A stretch of DNA of 64,000 bases from JANQEU01 sp965601455. Lineage in GTDB: Bacteria; Bacteroidota; Bacteroidia; Cytophagales; Cyclobacteriaceae. Below, in pieces: positions 9,305-17,563 of the stretch. Position numbers and translations under genes: made by a program. Location: assembly GCA_965601455.1 (NCBI GenBank), contig OZ271831.1, positions 4,526,001-4,590,000 of the forward strand, in the 5' to 3' direction. Position 1 is the stretch's first letter. Each line of letters starts with the position of its first letter. Under the pieces are notes generated by a model. The model made no database searches. It saw only the letters and a program-made list of their open reading frames with translations, and was not told where the DNA came from.

Positions 9305-10459
9305 GTGAAGTATCCCGGGGTAGTTAAAGTATTGATTGGTGTGTTTGGATATATACTGGCACAGTCAGCTCTATCTATAGATTTTCGAGGCATCAATACC
9401 AGTTATTGGTATGATACCGAAGAGGTAAAGGTGAGAGATGTGGTTGCCCAAAGTGGCAATGTGATTTACGTTTTTACGGAAATTTCCTTTTCTGATTCCA
9501 TCTACTCCGATAGCGTACGTTTTTTACTTCAGCAGAATTATGAGGACAATAACCATATAGAGATAAGTCAACAGGGAAAAATCGTACTATCTGGACCAAA
9601 AAGATTGATTTTCGAACATCAATTAGTGGTCAATTCCAAAAAACTCCTGGTTGTTGAATACTACAAAGATGGAAAACCCCTCTACTATCCAGTAGACCTA
9701 TTGAGAGGAGGTCAACCTTTCCCCTCCTATTTCTTTGCAGAAAACGATACCCTCCCATGGTTTGAATCATATGTCCTACCCAATCAAAACATTGCATTTA
9801 TATCTGGCCGCAAATCGCTTTATGGCTATCAATATACAGAAGATTTTCCTCCGGCAGATCCTCCAATGGGAGTTGTACAATCTATATCACCTAATCTTAC
9901 GATTGATAGTATTATAACTGATATTGGAGGAAATCTGGCATCGGGTCACTTTTACTTTATACAAAATGATACACTCGGTACGGAAGGTTTGTCCGCGTAC
10001 TGTGGAGAAACCTATTATCCTAAGCCCTCACGATTAGAAGATCTCATACCACCGCTAACATACATTACCCGCCAATCGGAAATGATTAACATTACCACCG
10101 CCAGTAATACAAAACAAGCCTTCGACAAATTCTGGTTGAATACCTATTCCAGCAGTAGAGAAGCTAGAACAGCGATACGAAAGTTCTATCGAAAAATCAG
10201 AATCGCAAACCACCTGTTCACCGATTATAAACAAGGATGGAAAACGGATCGAGGCATCATCCACATTATGTATGGCAATCCAGAAAAAGTATATCGCTCG
10301 AATAGTGACGAAATTTGGGAATACGGTGATGATTCAATTTTTGAATTCCGAATAATTTCAAATCTCTTTACACCGCATTTATACATTCTGAAAAGGGACG
10401 ATGATTTTCGGGAAGGTTGGATTTCACGTGTAAGAATAATCAGAAACAATGGCGGTTAA
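9305..10459 (+). CDS. GWxTD-domain secreted protein
   Basis: Product of 384 aa starting at a GTG, with an N-terminal hydrophobic segment (about 6-24) that reads as a signal peptide. The C-terminal third has the GWxTD motif itself (QGWKTDRG) followed by IHIMYGNPEKVYR and EIWEYG, the hallmark of the GWxTD domain common in Bacteroidota. Upstream of it lies a helical stretch (FDKFWLNT.., AIRKFYRKIRIANHLF) typical of the same family. The molecular role of GWxTD proteins is not established. The rlmB start lies inside its last codons (11-bp overlap), so the two are translated from one mRNA. Confidence 0.85.
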   Translation: MKYPGVVKVLIGVFGYILAQSALSIDFRGINTSYWYDTEEVKVRDVVAQSGNVIYVFTEISFSDSIYSDSVRFLLQQNYEDNNHIEISQQGKIVLSGPKRLIFEHQLVVNSKKLLVVEYYKDGKPLYYPVDLLRGGQPFPSYFFAENDTLPWFESYVLPNQNIAFISGRKSLYGYQYTEDFPPADPPMGVVQSISPNLTIDSIITDIGGNLASGHFYFIQNDTLGTEGLSAYCGETYYPKPSRLEDLIPPLTYITRQSEMINITTASNTKQAFDKFWLNTYSSSREARTAIRKFYRKIRIANHLFTDYKQGWKTDRGIIHIMYGNPEKVYRSNSDEIWEYGDDSIFEFRIISNLFTPHLYILKRDDDFREGWISRVRIIRNNGG

Positions 10460-11186
10460 AAACACTTCAATGATCTTCGGAATTCGAGCTGTTATCGAGG
10501 CAGTGAAAGCCGGAAATGATCTTGAAAAAGCATTTGTACAAAAGAACTTATCTGGTGACCTACACAAAGAACTTCTTCAACACCTGTACGAATCAGGATC
10601 TCCCGTCGTAAGAGTTCCTCCAGAACGACTCGCCAAATTCACTAGAAAGAATCATCAGGGTGTTGTGGCTTTCACCTCACCAATAAAATACTACCAACTA
10701 TCAGAGCTCGTCAGTCGAACTTATGAATCAGGAGAAACACCCTTTTTCCTCATTCTGGATCGACTTACAGATGTAAGAAATTTTGGGGCGGTTGCTCGAA
10801 CCGCTGCCTGCACGGGAGTACATGGCTTGGTCATTCCACCAAAAGGTGCTGCACAGGTTAATGGTGACGCAATGAAAACTTCTGCAGGTGCGCTCAATTC
10901 AATTCCGGTTTGCCGTGATGACCTGGAAAAAAGTGTCAGCTATTTGAAAGAAGCAGGGATAACAATTGTTGGGTGTTCCGAAAAGGGTCGCAAGCTAATT
11001 CATGAAAACGACCTCACGTCCCCAGTAGCAGTTATTATGGGTTCTGAGGAAAACGGTATATCCTCGGAATTGTTTGCCTTGTGTGACATTATTGCAAAAA
11101 TCCCAATCTCAGGACCGATAGCGTCTTTGAACGTTTCGGCAGCTTCGGCCATGGCCTGTTATGAAGTATTAAGACAAAGGGTTTAA
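10449..11186 (+). CDS. rlmB: 23S rRNA (guanosine-2'-O-)-methyltransferase, TrmH/RlmB family
   Basis: A SPOUT-class methyltransferase of 245 aa. The N-terminal substrate-binding domain (about 1-85) carries IFGIRAVIEAVKAG and RVPPERLAKFTRKNHQGVVA. The SPOUT domain holds motif 1 (LDRLTDVRNFGAVARTAACTG), motif 2 (VIMGSEENGISSEL) and motif 3 (IPISGPIASLNVSAASAM), which form the knotted SAM site. By family it methylates the 2'-O of a guanosine (G2251 in E. coli 23S rRNA); a tRNA target cannot be excluded. Its 3' end overlaps the convergent nucleotidyltransferase gene by 4 bp. Confidence 0.93.
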   Translation: MAVKNTSMIFGIRAVIEAVKAGNDLEKAFVQKNLSGDLHKELLQHLYESGSPVVRVPPERLAKFTRKNHQGVVAFTSPIKYYQLSELVSRTYESGETPFFLILDRLTDVRNFGAVARTAACTGVHGLVIPPKGAAQVNGDAMKTSAGALNSIPVCRDDLEKSVSYLKEAGITIVGCSEKGRKLIHENDLTSPVAVIMGSEENGISSELFALCDIIAKIPISGPIASLNVSAASAMACYEVLRQRV

Positions 11187-12256
11187 ATATATTTCCCCCC
11201 AGTTTCCGTTTTTACTTCACTTACGAAATTCTTAAACCTAGTTGCATCATCCTTCTTACAGATGAGAAGCACATCCTCAAAATCAGCAATCAAATAACCT
11301 TCCAGGTCGCTGGCTACAATTAGCTTTCGTTTATCTCCCTTGATGTAGTTGGACTCACAATCGTAAAGCAGTGCACGTTGTTCAACTACATTTCCATTTT
11401 CGTCCTTTTCCCGAATTTCATATAATGCGTCCCACGAACCCAAATCTGACCAGCCAAATTCCCCAGGTACCATATACACATTATCAGCTTTCTCCATGAT
11501 AGCATAATCAATGGATATTGACTTACAGTTGTTGTAAACCCCATCAATAAACTTCGATTCCCCTTGTGTGAAATAGGCAGCGGATCCCTCATCAAAGTAC
11601 TCATGTAACCAGGGCTGAATTTCTTTGAAGGCTTTTGTAATGCTATCAACCGACCAGACGAATATTCCGGCGTTCCATACGAAATCACCACTTTCAATAA
11701 ATTTTTCAGCCAACTCATGATTAGGCTTTTCGGTGAAAGTTTTCACTTTCTTCACTGGTTCGTCAGACTCATAATATTGTACATAGCCATATCCTGTCTC
11801 TGGTTTCGTCGGCTTGATCCCGATGGTAATTAGTCGATCATGAGTAGCCGCAGATTCTGCAGCCAATGAAATGGTCTCCAGATATTTGGTAGTATCGAAT
11901 ATTGCTGCATCAGATGGGGTAACAACAATAACGGCGTCAGGATCTTTCGCTCTTATCTTGTAAACTGCGTAGGCAATACATGGCGCAGTATTTTTTTTTG
12001 AAGGTTCCATTAACAACTGATCCTCCTTAAGATCAGGTAATTGCTCCCCAATAAGATCATGGTATATCTGGTTAGATACGATCCATATGTTTTCAGGTGA
12101 TACCATCTGGGTGAACCGGTCGTAGGTCATCTGAAGTAAGGATCTACCGGTTCCCAGTATATCAAGAAACTGCTTGGGTTTAGCATTTCTACTATACGGC
12201 CAAAACCTCGTTCCACTACCTCCAGCCATGACCACTACATGAATACTCCTATCCAT
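11183..12256 (-). CDS. manC: Mannose-1-phosphate guanylyltransferase
   Basis: A 357-aa sugar-nucleotide transferase that makes GDP-mannose from mannose-1-phosphate and GTP, feeding polysaccharide and glycan synthesis. The nucleotide-binding motif AGGSGTRFWPYSRNAKPKQF occupies residues 11-30 and the FWP variant is typical of mannose-1-phosphate transferases. VVTPSDAAI, FTEKPNH, WNAGIFVW, SIDYAIMEKADNVYMVPGEFGWSDLGSWD complete the family pattern. It lacks the C-terminal isomerase domain of bifunctional ManC, so it is the short monofunctional form. It is divergent from recQ across 141 bp. Confidence 0.93.
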   Translation of the reverse strand: MDRSIHVVVMAGGSGTRFWPYSRNAKPKQFLDILGTGRSLLQMTYDRFTQMVSPENIWIVSNQIYHDLIGEQLPDLKEDQLLMEPSKKNTAPCIAYAVYKIRAKDPDAVIVVTPSDAAIFDTTKYLETISLAAESAATHDRLITIGIKPTKPETGYGYVQYYESDEPVKKVKTFTEKPNHELAEKFIESGDFVWNAGIFVWSVDSITKAFKEIQPWLHEYFDEGSAAYFTQGESKFIDGVYNNCKSISIDYAIMEKADNVYMVPGEFGWSDLGSWDALYEIREKDENGNVVEQRALLYDCESNYIKGDKRKLIVASDLEGYLIADFEDVLLICKKDDATRFKNFVSEVKTETGGKYI

Positions 12257-12266
12257 AACAGATTAA

Positions 12267-12296
12267 TTGAATTAGATTACAAATTAACTACTTTCG
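12267..12296 (+). promoter_or_regulatory. Possible promoter for recQ
   Basis: TACTTTCG at 12289-12296 differs from TAnnTTTG at one base, and a TTG at 12267-12269 is 19 bp upstream, the expected spacing. It would give a 5' leader of roughly 95 nt for recQ. This is a weak call because of the mismatch. Confidence 0.28.
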
Positions 12297-12397
12297 CATC
12301 CCTGAAATCGACCACAAGAATACGGATTATTTTGAAGATAGCATTCATTCAATTTTGAATCGGAGCTACAAACTAATCCACTTTTTTTAGTTATCTT

Positions 12398-14602
12398 ATG
12401 CATAGTAATGTTCACTCAATGACTGAAGCATTAACAGGAGAGAAAGTAAAGAACAAACTCAAAGATGTATTTGGATACGATACCTTTCGGGGAAATCAGG
12501 AAGAAATAATCCAAAACATTTTATCGCGTAACAACACGTTTGTGATCATGCCGACGGGGGCTGGCAAATCACTTTGCTACCAATTACCCGCAATTGTACA
12601 GGAAGGTACGGCCATTGTCATCTCGCCACTAATTGCCTTGATGAAGAATCAGGTTGATCAAATGAACGCTGTTGGAATCAATGCTAGGTTTCTGAATAGT
12701 ACTTTAAGTCGTTCTGAGATTACGAAGGTTAAAAAAGATACGTTGGAGGGACTTACAAAACTCCTATACGTAGCTCCTGAATCCCTAACAAAAGAGGAAA
12801 ATGTTAACTTCCTAAAGCAAGCAAAAATCTCTTTTATTGCCATTGATGAGGCACACTGTATTTCTGAGTGGGGACATGATTTCAGACCAGAATACCGGAG
12901 AATAAAGACCATTGTCGGACAATTGGGTGATATACCACTCATCGCTCTTACTGCTACCGCGACTCCAAAGGTTCAATTGGACATCAAGAAAAACCTGAAT
13001 ATGGAAGAAGCACGAGTCTTCCAGTCATCGTTTAATCGAACCAACCTCTACTATGAAGTAAGGCCAAAAATTCAGGCCAAAAAAGGACTTATCAGGTTTA
13101 TTAAGGAGAATAAAGGAAAATCGGGAATAGTCTATTGCCTTAGCAGGAAAAAAGTAGAAGAAATCGCCGAATTCCTGGCTGTTAATGATGTCAAGGCAGC
13201 GCCTTATCATGCGGGAATGGATTCAAGTGTTCGCATGAAGAACCAGGATGCCTTTTTGAATGAAGACGTAGACGTCATTGTAGCAACCATTGCTTTTGGA
13301 ATGGGCATTGATAAACCAGATGTACGATTTGTGATTCATTATGACGCTCCAAAATCGATTGAAGGTTATTATCAGGAAACCGGTCGTGCCGGGAGAGATG
13401 GGCTTGAAGGAAAGTGCCTCATGTTCTACAGCTATAATGACATCCTTAAACTAGAAAAATTCAATAAAGACAAAGCAGTCACAGAAAGAGAAAACGCCAA
13501 ATTCTTGTTGGAGGAAATGGCAGCATACGCAGAATCCTCCGTTTGCAGACGTAAGCAACTCCTGCACTATTTTGGGGAAGAGTTTGAGTGTGAAAGAAAT
13601 GGAGGATGTGATAATTGTATCCCCAAAGAGGAATTTGATGGTTCCGCCTATTTGCAATTGGCGGTTAAGGCCGTACAGCAAACCGATGAGCGCTTTGCCA
13701 TTGACCACTTAAGCAAGCTGCTGATGGGAAAAACGACCGAACACATCAAAAGCTATGGGCATGACAAACTGGATGTGTTTGGAGCAGGTAAAGATGAAAA
13801 CGATTCTTTCTGGAATGCTGTCATTCGTCAGTGCATGTATAACGAGCTGCTGAAAAAAGATATCGATAATCCAGGTGTATTTACCGTAACTGAAAAAGGA
13901 TTGAATTTCCTTATCGATCCCTATCCAATTAAGATTTCAAAAAATCACGAGTACGATACAGAAGGGGAAGAGGAAGAAGAAATCGAAAAAACCGTAGTGG
14001 ATGCAAAATCCTACGATACAGTTTTGTTCGAAATGCTAAAGGCACTAAGAAAAAAAGTTGCCAAACAAAAGGATTTACCACCATATGTCATTTTCCAGGA
14101 TCCTTCGATGGAAGAAATGGCTACCCTCTATCCTTCATCAATCGATGACCTGAAAAAGATAATAGGGGTTGGCGAAAGCAAAGCCAGGAAGTTTGGTAAG
14201 CCTTTCCTGGAACTGATCGACAAATATGTAGAGGAAAATGAGATCATTACCGCTTCGGATGTTCTGGTTAAATCTTCAGGTTCCAAGTCCAAAAATAAGA
14301 TCTTCATCATACAACAGATTGACCGCATGATTGATCTCGAAGAGGTAGCTGACATGAAGGGCATGAAATACGAAGACCTAATCAAGGAAATTGAAGTGAT
14401 TTGCGATGGTGGAACCAAACTGAACCTTGACTATTACATCGACCAGCTTCTGGATGATGATCGACAGGATGACATATACGACTACTTTATGGGAGCTGAA
14501 TCTGATAGCATCAACGATGCATTAGACGAATTAGGTGAAGATTACAGCGAAGATGAAATAAGACTAATGAGAATCAAATTCATGTCTGAATTTGCACATT
14601 AG
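12398..14602 (+). CDS. recQ: ATP-dependent DNA helicase RecQ
   Basis: A 3'-5' superfamily 2 helicase for recombination and replication-fork repair, 734 aa. Motif 0 (FGYDTFRGNQEEII), Walker A MPTGAGKSLCYQLP (GAGKS about 54-58), DEAH at about 149-152 followed by CISEWGHDFRPEYR (the RecQ aromatic loop), and motif VI QETGRAGRDG are present. Four Cys at about 382-406 (CRRKQLL..CERNGGCDNC) form the RecQ zinc site. A winged-helix RQC region follows, then an HRDC domain (about 545-620). The roughly 110 residues after HRDC end in an acidic helical tail, an extension typical of Bacteroidota RecQ. purD follows after 36 bp. Confidence 0.97.
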   Translation: MHSNVHSMTEALTGEKVKNKLKDVFGYDTFRGNQEEIIQNILSRNNTFVIMPTGAGKSLCYQLPAIVQEGTAIVISPLIALMKNQVDQMNAVGINARFLNSTLSRSEITKVKKDTLEGLTKLLYVAPESLTKEENVNFLKQAKISFIAIDEAHCISEWGHDFRPEYRRIKTIVGQLGDIPLIALTATATPKVQLDIKKNLNMEEARVFQSSFNRTNLYYEVRPKIQAKKGLIRFIKENKGKSGIVYCLSRKKVEEIAEFLAVNDVKAAPYHAGMDSSVRMKNQDAFLNEDVDVIVATIAFGMGIDKPDVRFVIHYDAPKSIEGYYQETGRAGRDGLEGKCLMFYSYNDILKLEKFNKDKAVTERENAKFLLEEMAAYAESSVCRRKQLLHYFGEEFECERNGGCDNCIPKEEFDGSAYLQLAVKAVQQTDERFAIDHLSKLLMGKTTEHIKSYGHDKLDVFGAGKDENDSFWNAVIRQCMYNELLKKDIDNPGVFTVTEKGLNFLIDPYPIKISKNHEYDTEGEEEEEIEKTVVDAKSYDTVLFEMLKALRKKVAKQKDLPPYVIFQDPSMEEMATLYPSSIDDLKKIIGVGESKARKFGKPFLELIDKYVEENEIITASDVLVKSSGSKSKNKIFIIQQIDRMIDLEEVADMKGMKYEDLIKEIEVICDGGTKLNLDYYIDQLLDDDRQDDIYDYFMGAESDSINDALDELGEDYSEDEIRLMRIKFMSEFAH

Positions 14603-14638
14603 ATTTGTAGCGGTTTATCAAACTGATTTTCGTAGAAT

Positions 14639-15913
14639 ATGAATATACTAATCCTGGGTTCTGGAGGGAGAGAACATGCCCTTACCTGGAAAATAAGTCA
14701 AAGTCCCAAATCATCTAGCTTATTTGTTGCCCCTGGAAATGCCGGAACAGCAGAAATTGCAACAAACTTAGATATTGCGGTTGGGGACTTCAATCAGGTT
14801 TCAAATGCTATCGATAAGCATTCCATTGAGCTTGTAGTTATTGGGCCAGAAAATCCATTGGTGGACGGAATTATAGACTTCCTCCGTCCAAAGCATCCGG
14901 AAGTGCTTTTTGTAGGTCCCGATAGAAAAGGATCCAAATTGGAGGGTAGCAAGGAGTTTGCCAAACTCTTTATGAAAAAGTATGGAATTCCTACAGCCGA
15001 AGCCCAGGTTTTTAATGCTTCCAATTTAGAGAACGGGAAAGAATTCCTGGAAGGTATTAATCCACCATATGTCCTCAAAGCTGATGGATTGGCCGCAGGC
15101 AAAGGTGTTATCATCACAGATGACCTGGAGGAAGCACAAAACAACCTCGAATCCCTTATTGGTGGTCAGTTTGGAGATGCCAGTGCAAATGTCTTAATCG
15201 AAGAATTTCTAGATGGGATTGAACTATCGGTTTTTGTACTCACCGATGGAACCAACTATTGCCTATTACCGGAAGCAAAGGACTATAAGAGAATAAGGGA
15301 AAACGACGAAGGACCAAACACTGGTGGAATGGGCGCCGTCTCACCCGTTGCTTTCGCCACCGATGAATTCATGCAGAAAGTCCGTAACAGAATCATAGAG
15401 CCAACGATCAAAGGAATATCCAAAGAAGGTTTTGACTATCGTGGATTTATCTTTTTTGGCCTTATTAAGGTAGATAATGACCCGTATGTGATCGAATACA
15501 ATGTCAGAATGGGTGACCCTGAAACACAGGCTGTGCTACCCAGAATTAAAGGAGACTTTGTAGAACTTCTGGTATCTACTGCCCAGAAAAATCTGCCCCC
15601 TGAAACTGCATTTCAACCGTCCACTGCAGCCACTGTTGTCATGGTTTCTGAAGGATACCCTGGGTCCTACGAGAAGGGGAAAGTTATAAAACAGGACAAA
15701 ATTGATGAATGCGTTTCAGTTTTTCACGCTGGAACCAAAAAAGGCATTGAAGGCACTGTAACCAATGGGGGACGTGTTCTAGCCATTACGGGCATGGGTG
15801 CCAACCTGGAAGAAGCGAGAAAAGCTGCTTATCAACAAGTGGCCAACATCCATTGGGAAGGAGCAAATTTTCGGACAGATATCGGTCTTGATTTGAAGAA
15901 AATTGGACAGTAG
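14639..15913 (+). CDS. purD: Phosphoribosylamine-glycine ligase (GARS)
   Basis: PurD joins glycine to 5-phosphoribosylamine using ATP, the second step of de novo purine synthesis. The 424-aa product has the normal ATP-grasp layout. The N-terminus reads ILGSGGREHALTWKI. KADGLAAGKGVIIT is the ATP-binding loop, EEFLDGIELSVFVLTDG and NEGPNTGGMGA-type text (here NDEGPNTGGMGAVSP) follow, and YNVRMGDPETQAVLPRI is the metal-binding signature. The C-terminal subdomain is complete. It lies 36 bp after recQ and 43 bp before the ricT-like gene, all on the plus strand. Confidence 0.98.
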   Translation: MNILILGSGGREHALTWKISQSPKSSSLFVAPGNAGTAEIATNLDIAVGDFNQVSNAIDKHSIELVVIGPENPLVDGIIDFLRPKHPEVLFVGPDRKGSKLEGSKEFAKLFMKKYGIPTAEAQVFNASNLENGKEFLEGINPPYVLKADGLAAGKGVIITDDLEEAQNNLESLIGGQFGDASANVLIEEFLDGIELSVFVLTDGTNYCLLPEAKDYKRIRENDEGPNTGGMGAVSPVAFATDEFMQKVRNRIIEPTIKGISKEGFDYRGFIFFGLIKVDNDPYVIEYNVRMGDPETQAVLPRIKGDFVELLVSTAQKNLPPETAFQPSTAATVVMVSEGYPGSYEKGKVIKQDKIDECVSVFHAGTKKGIEGTVTNGGRVLAITGMGANLEEARKAAYQQVANIHWEGANFRTDIGLDLKKIGQ

Positions 15914-15956
15914 GAAATCCATCTGACTATATTTGACGGATGTCAAAAAAGAAGTG

Positions 15957-17096
15957 ATGGGCTGCAGCACATGCGACATACAAGAAAACGAAAGAGTTAA
16001 CGGTTGCAATAACAACGGTAATTGCCAAACCGGAGGTTGTAATAAGCTCAATGTGTTCGATTGGTTGTCTGATATGCAACCACCCTCTGGAAGCATATTT
16101 ACTATTTGTGAGGTTCGGTTTAAGAATGGTAGAAAGGAGTTTTTCCGTATCCCCGAATCGGGCAGCTTTGTTAGTGGAGATGCAGTAGTTGTGGATGTCC
16201 CCAATGGTCATCATATCGGACATATCTCATTAATGGGAGAATTGGTCCGACTCCAAATGCGGAAGAAAAACTTTCATGAGGAGGACGCAAGAAAAATATA
16301 CAGAATAGCCACAGCTGCTGATTTAGAAAAGTATCGAAAAGTCAAAAATCGCGAACTTCCTACCCTTTATCGAACCCGTGAAATAATTCATGATTTGAAG
16401 CTTGGAATGAAATTAACAGATGTAGAGTTTCAAGCGGATAATACAAAGGCCACATTCTATTACAGTGCAGAGGACAGGGTAGATTTTCGTGAATTGATCA
16501 AAGTTCTTGCAGCTGAGTTCAAGATCCGAGTTGAAATGAGACAGATAAGCTTAAGACAAGAAGCCTCAAGGCTTGGTGGCATAGGCTCTTGCGGTCGAGA
16601 GTTGTGCTGTTCTACTTGGTTAACGGAATTCAAATCCGTTACGACCCAGGCGGCGAGATACCAAAATTTGTCTTTAAATCCTTCAAAACTTAGTGGGCAG
16701 TGCGGTCGGTTAAAGTGCTGTTTAAACTACGAACTGGATACTTATGCTGAAGCTCTAAAAGATATTCCACAAATTGATCAACCCATACAAACCGATAAGG
16801 GTTTGGCCAAACTTCAGAAAACGGATATTTTCAGGAAAATACTGTGGTTTGGTTATGACGAGGAGAGTGCCTGGCATCCCCTAAGTGTGGAGCGAGTCAA
16901 TGAAATACTTCAAATGAACCAGCAAGGAATCAAACCGGCCTCTTTATCGGAGAACGACGATCCTAATTTAACTAAATCCAAGACCAGCAATAGTGATCTA
17001 ATTGCTTTGGATAAGAAATTCGGCAAGAAGAAAAAAAAGAAGAGAAAAGGGCCCAATTCACAAAAGCGAAAACAAAGAAATAAACGTGAAAAATAA
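15957..17096 (+). CDS. ricT: PSP1-domain protein, RicT-like
   Basis: A 379-aa cytoplasmic protein of the PSP1/RicT (YaaT) family. The N-terminus is cysteine-rich (MGCSTC, CNNNGNC, GGCNKLNVFDWLSD), typical of the Bacteroidota version. The PSP1 domain holds RIEVEMRQISLRQEASRLGG-like text, and the Cys motifs GSCGRELCCSTW and GQCGRLKCCLNYE match the clusters that bind Fe-S in the Bacillus RicAFT complex. I prefer ATG 15957 over a TTG at 15933 because family members begin just before the first Cys pair and AAAAAAGAAG sits upstream. The C-terminus is strongly basic (KKKKKKRKG). gldH starts inside its final codons, an arrangement known from other gliding Bacteroidota. Confidence 0.88.
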   Translation: MGCSTCDIQENERVNGCNNNGNCQTGGCNKLNVFDWLSDMQPPSGSIFTICEVRFKNGRKEFFRIPESGSFVSGDAVVVDVPNGHHIGHISLMGELVRLQMRKKNFHEEDARKIYRIATAADLEKYRKVKNRELPTLYRTREIIHDLKLGMKLTDVEFQADNTKATFYYSAEDRVDFRELIKVLAAEFKIRVEMRQISLRQEASRLGGIGSCGRELCCSTWLTEFKSVTTQAARYQNLSLNPSKLSGQCGRLKCCLNYELDTYAEALKDIPQIDQPIQTDKGLAKLQKTDIFRKILWFGYDEESAWHPLSVERVNEILQMNQQGIKPASLSENDDPNLTKSKTSNSDLIALDKKFGKKKKKKRKGPNSQKRKQRNKREK

Positions 17097-17556
17097 TATC
17101 TGGGTATCCTTCCTTCTCTGTACTCTGGTTGCTTGTGATTCAGGAAGGGTTTACGAACGTTTTAAGGAACTTGAAGGCAACTGGCATCAAGATAGTGCTG
17201 CCGTTTTCACGTTTCAACCTCCAAATGACACGAGTAAGTATTCACTAATTGGTTCAATTGTAAATGACAATGAATACCCATACTATAACCTCTATGTGGA
17301 ATTCATACTAAAGAATTCTGAGGATAGTATTATTTCTCAAAGTCTTGAAGAAATAACATTCTTCAATCCGAAGACTGGAAGTCCATACGGAAATGGCAGC
17401 GGCGATAAATTTGAACATCAGTTCATTATTCGGGAAGAATTTGTTTTTCCAGAGAACGACACCTACACAGTTTCTTTTCGCCAGTTTATGCGAGTTCAGG
17501 AGCTTCCAGCCATCCAAAGAATAGGATTTAGGCTAGAGTATTTTCAGGTGGAATAG
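17086..17556 (+). CDS. gldH: Gliding motility lipoprotein GldH
   Basis: A 156-aa lipoprotein starting at GTG 17086, where the signal peptide begins (lipobox LVAC, Cys17). The longer open frame upstream is only a shadow of the basic tail of ricT. Family features are VYERFKELEGNWHQDSAAVF near the N-terminus, a central YPYYNLYVEFIL strand pair, and the end TYTVSFRQFMRVQELPAIQRIGFRLE. GldH is needed for gliding in Flavobacterium johnsoniae and acts with the T9SS-linked machinery, though its exact job is unknown. It overlaps ricT by 11 bp and faces the convergent helicase gene 7 bp away. Confidence 0.85.
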   Translation: MKNNIWVSFLLCTLVACDSGRVYERFKELEGNWHQDSAAVFTFQPPNDTSKYSLIGSIVNDNEYPYYNLYVEFILKNSEDSIISQSLEEITFFNPKTGSPYGNGSGDKFEHQFIIREEFVFPENDTYTVSFRQFMRVQELPAIQRIGFRLEYFQVE

Positions 17557-17563
17557 TTTTACT

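Noticed and set aside
9265..9396. N-terminal extension of the methyltransferase to 9396
   Set aside because: The extra 44 codons would overlap the divergent GWxTD gene and its promoter match. They do not resemble methyltransferase N-termini, and an ATG at 9264 starts right before the conserved part.
17002..17085. Longer start for gldH
   Set aside because: The extra 28 residues are the basic tail of ricT read in another frame. The lipoprotein signal begins at the GTG at 17086.
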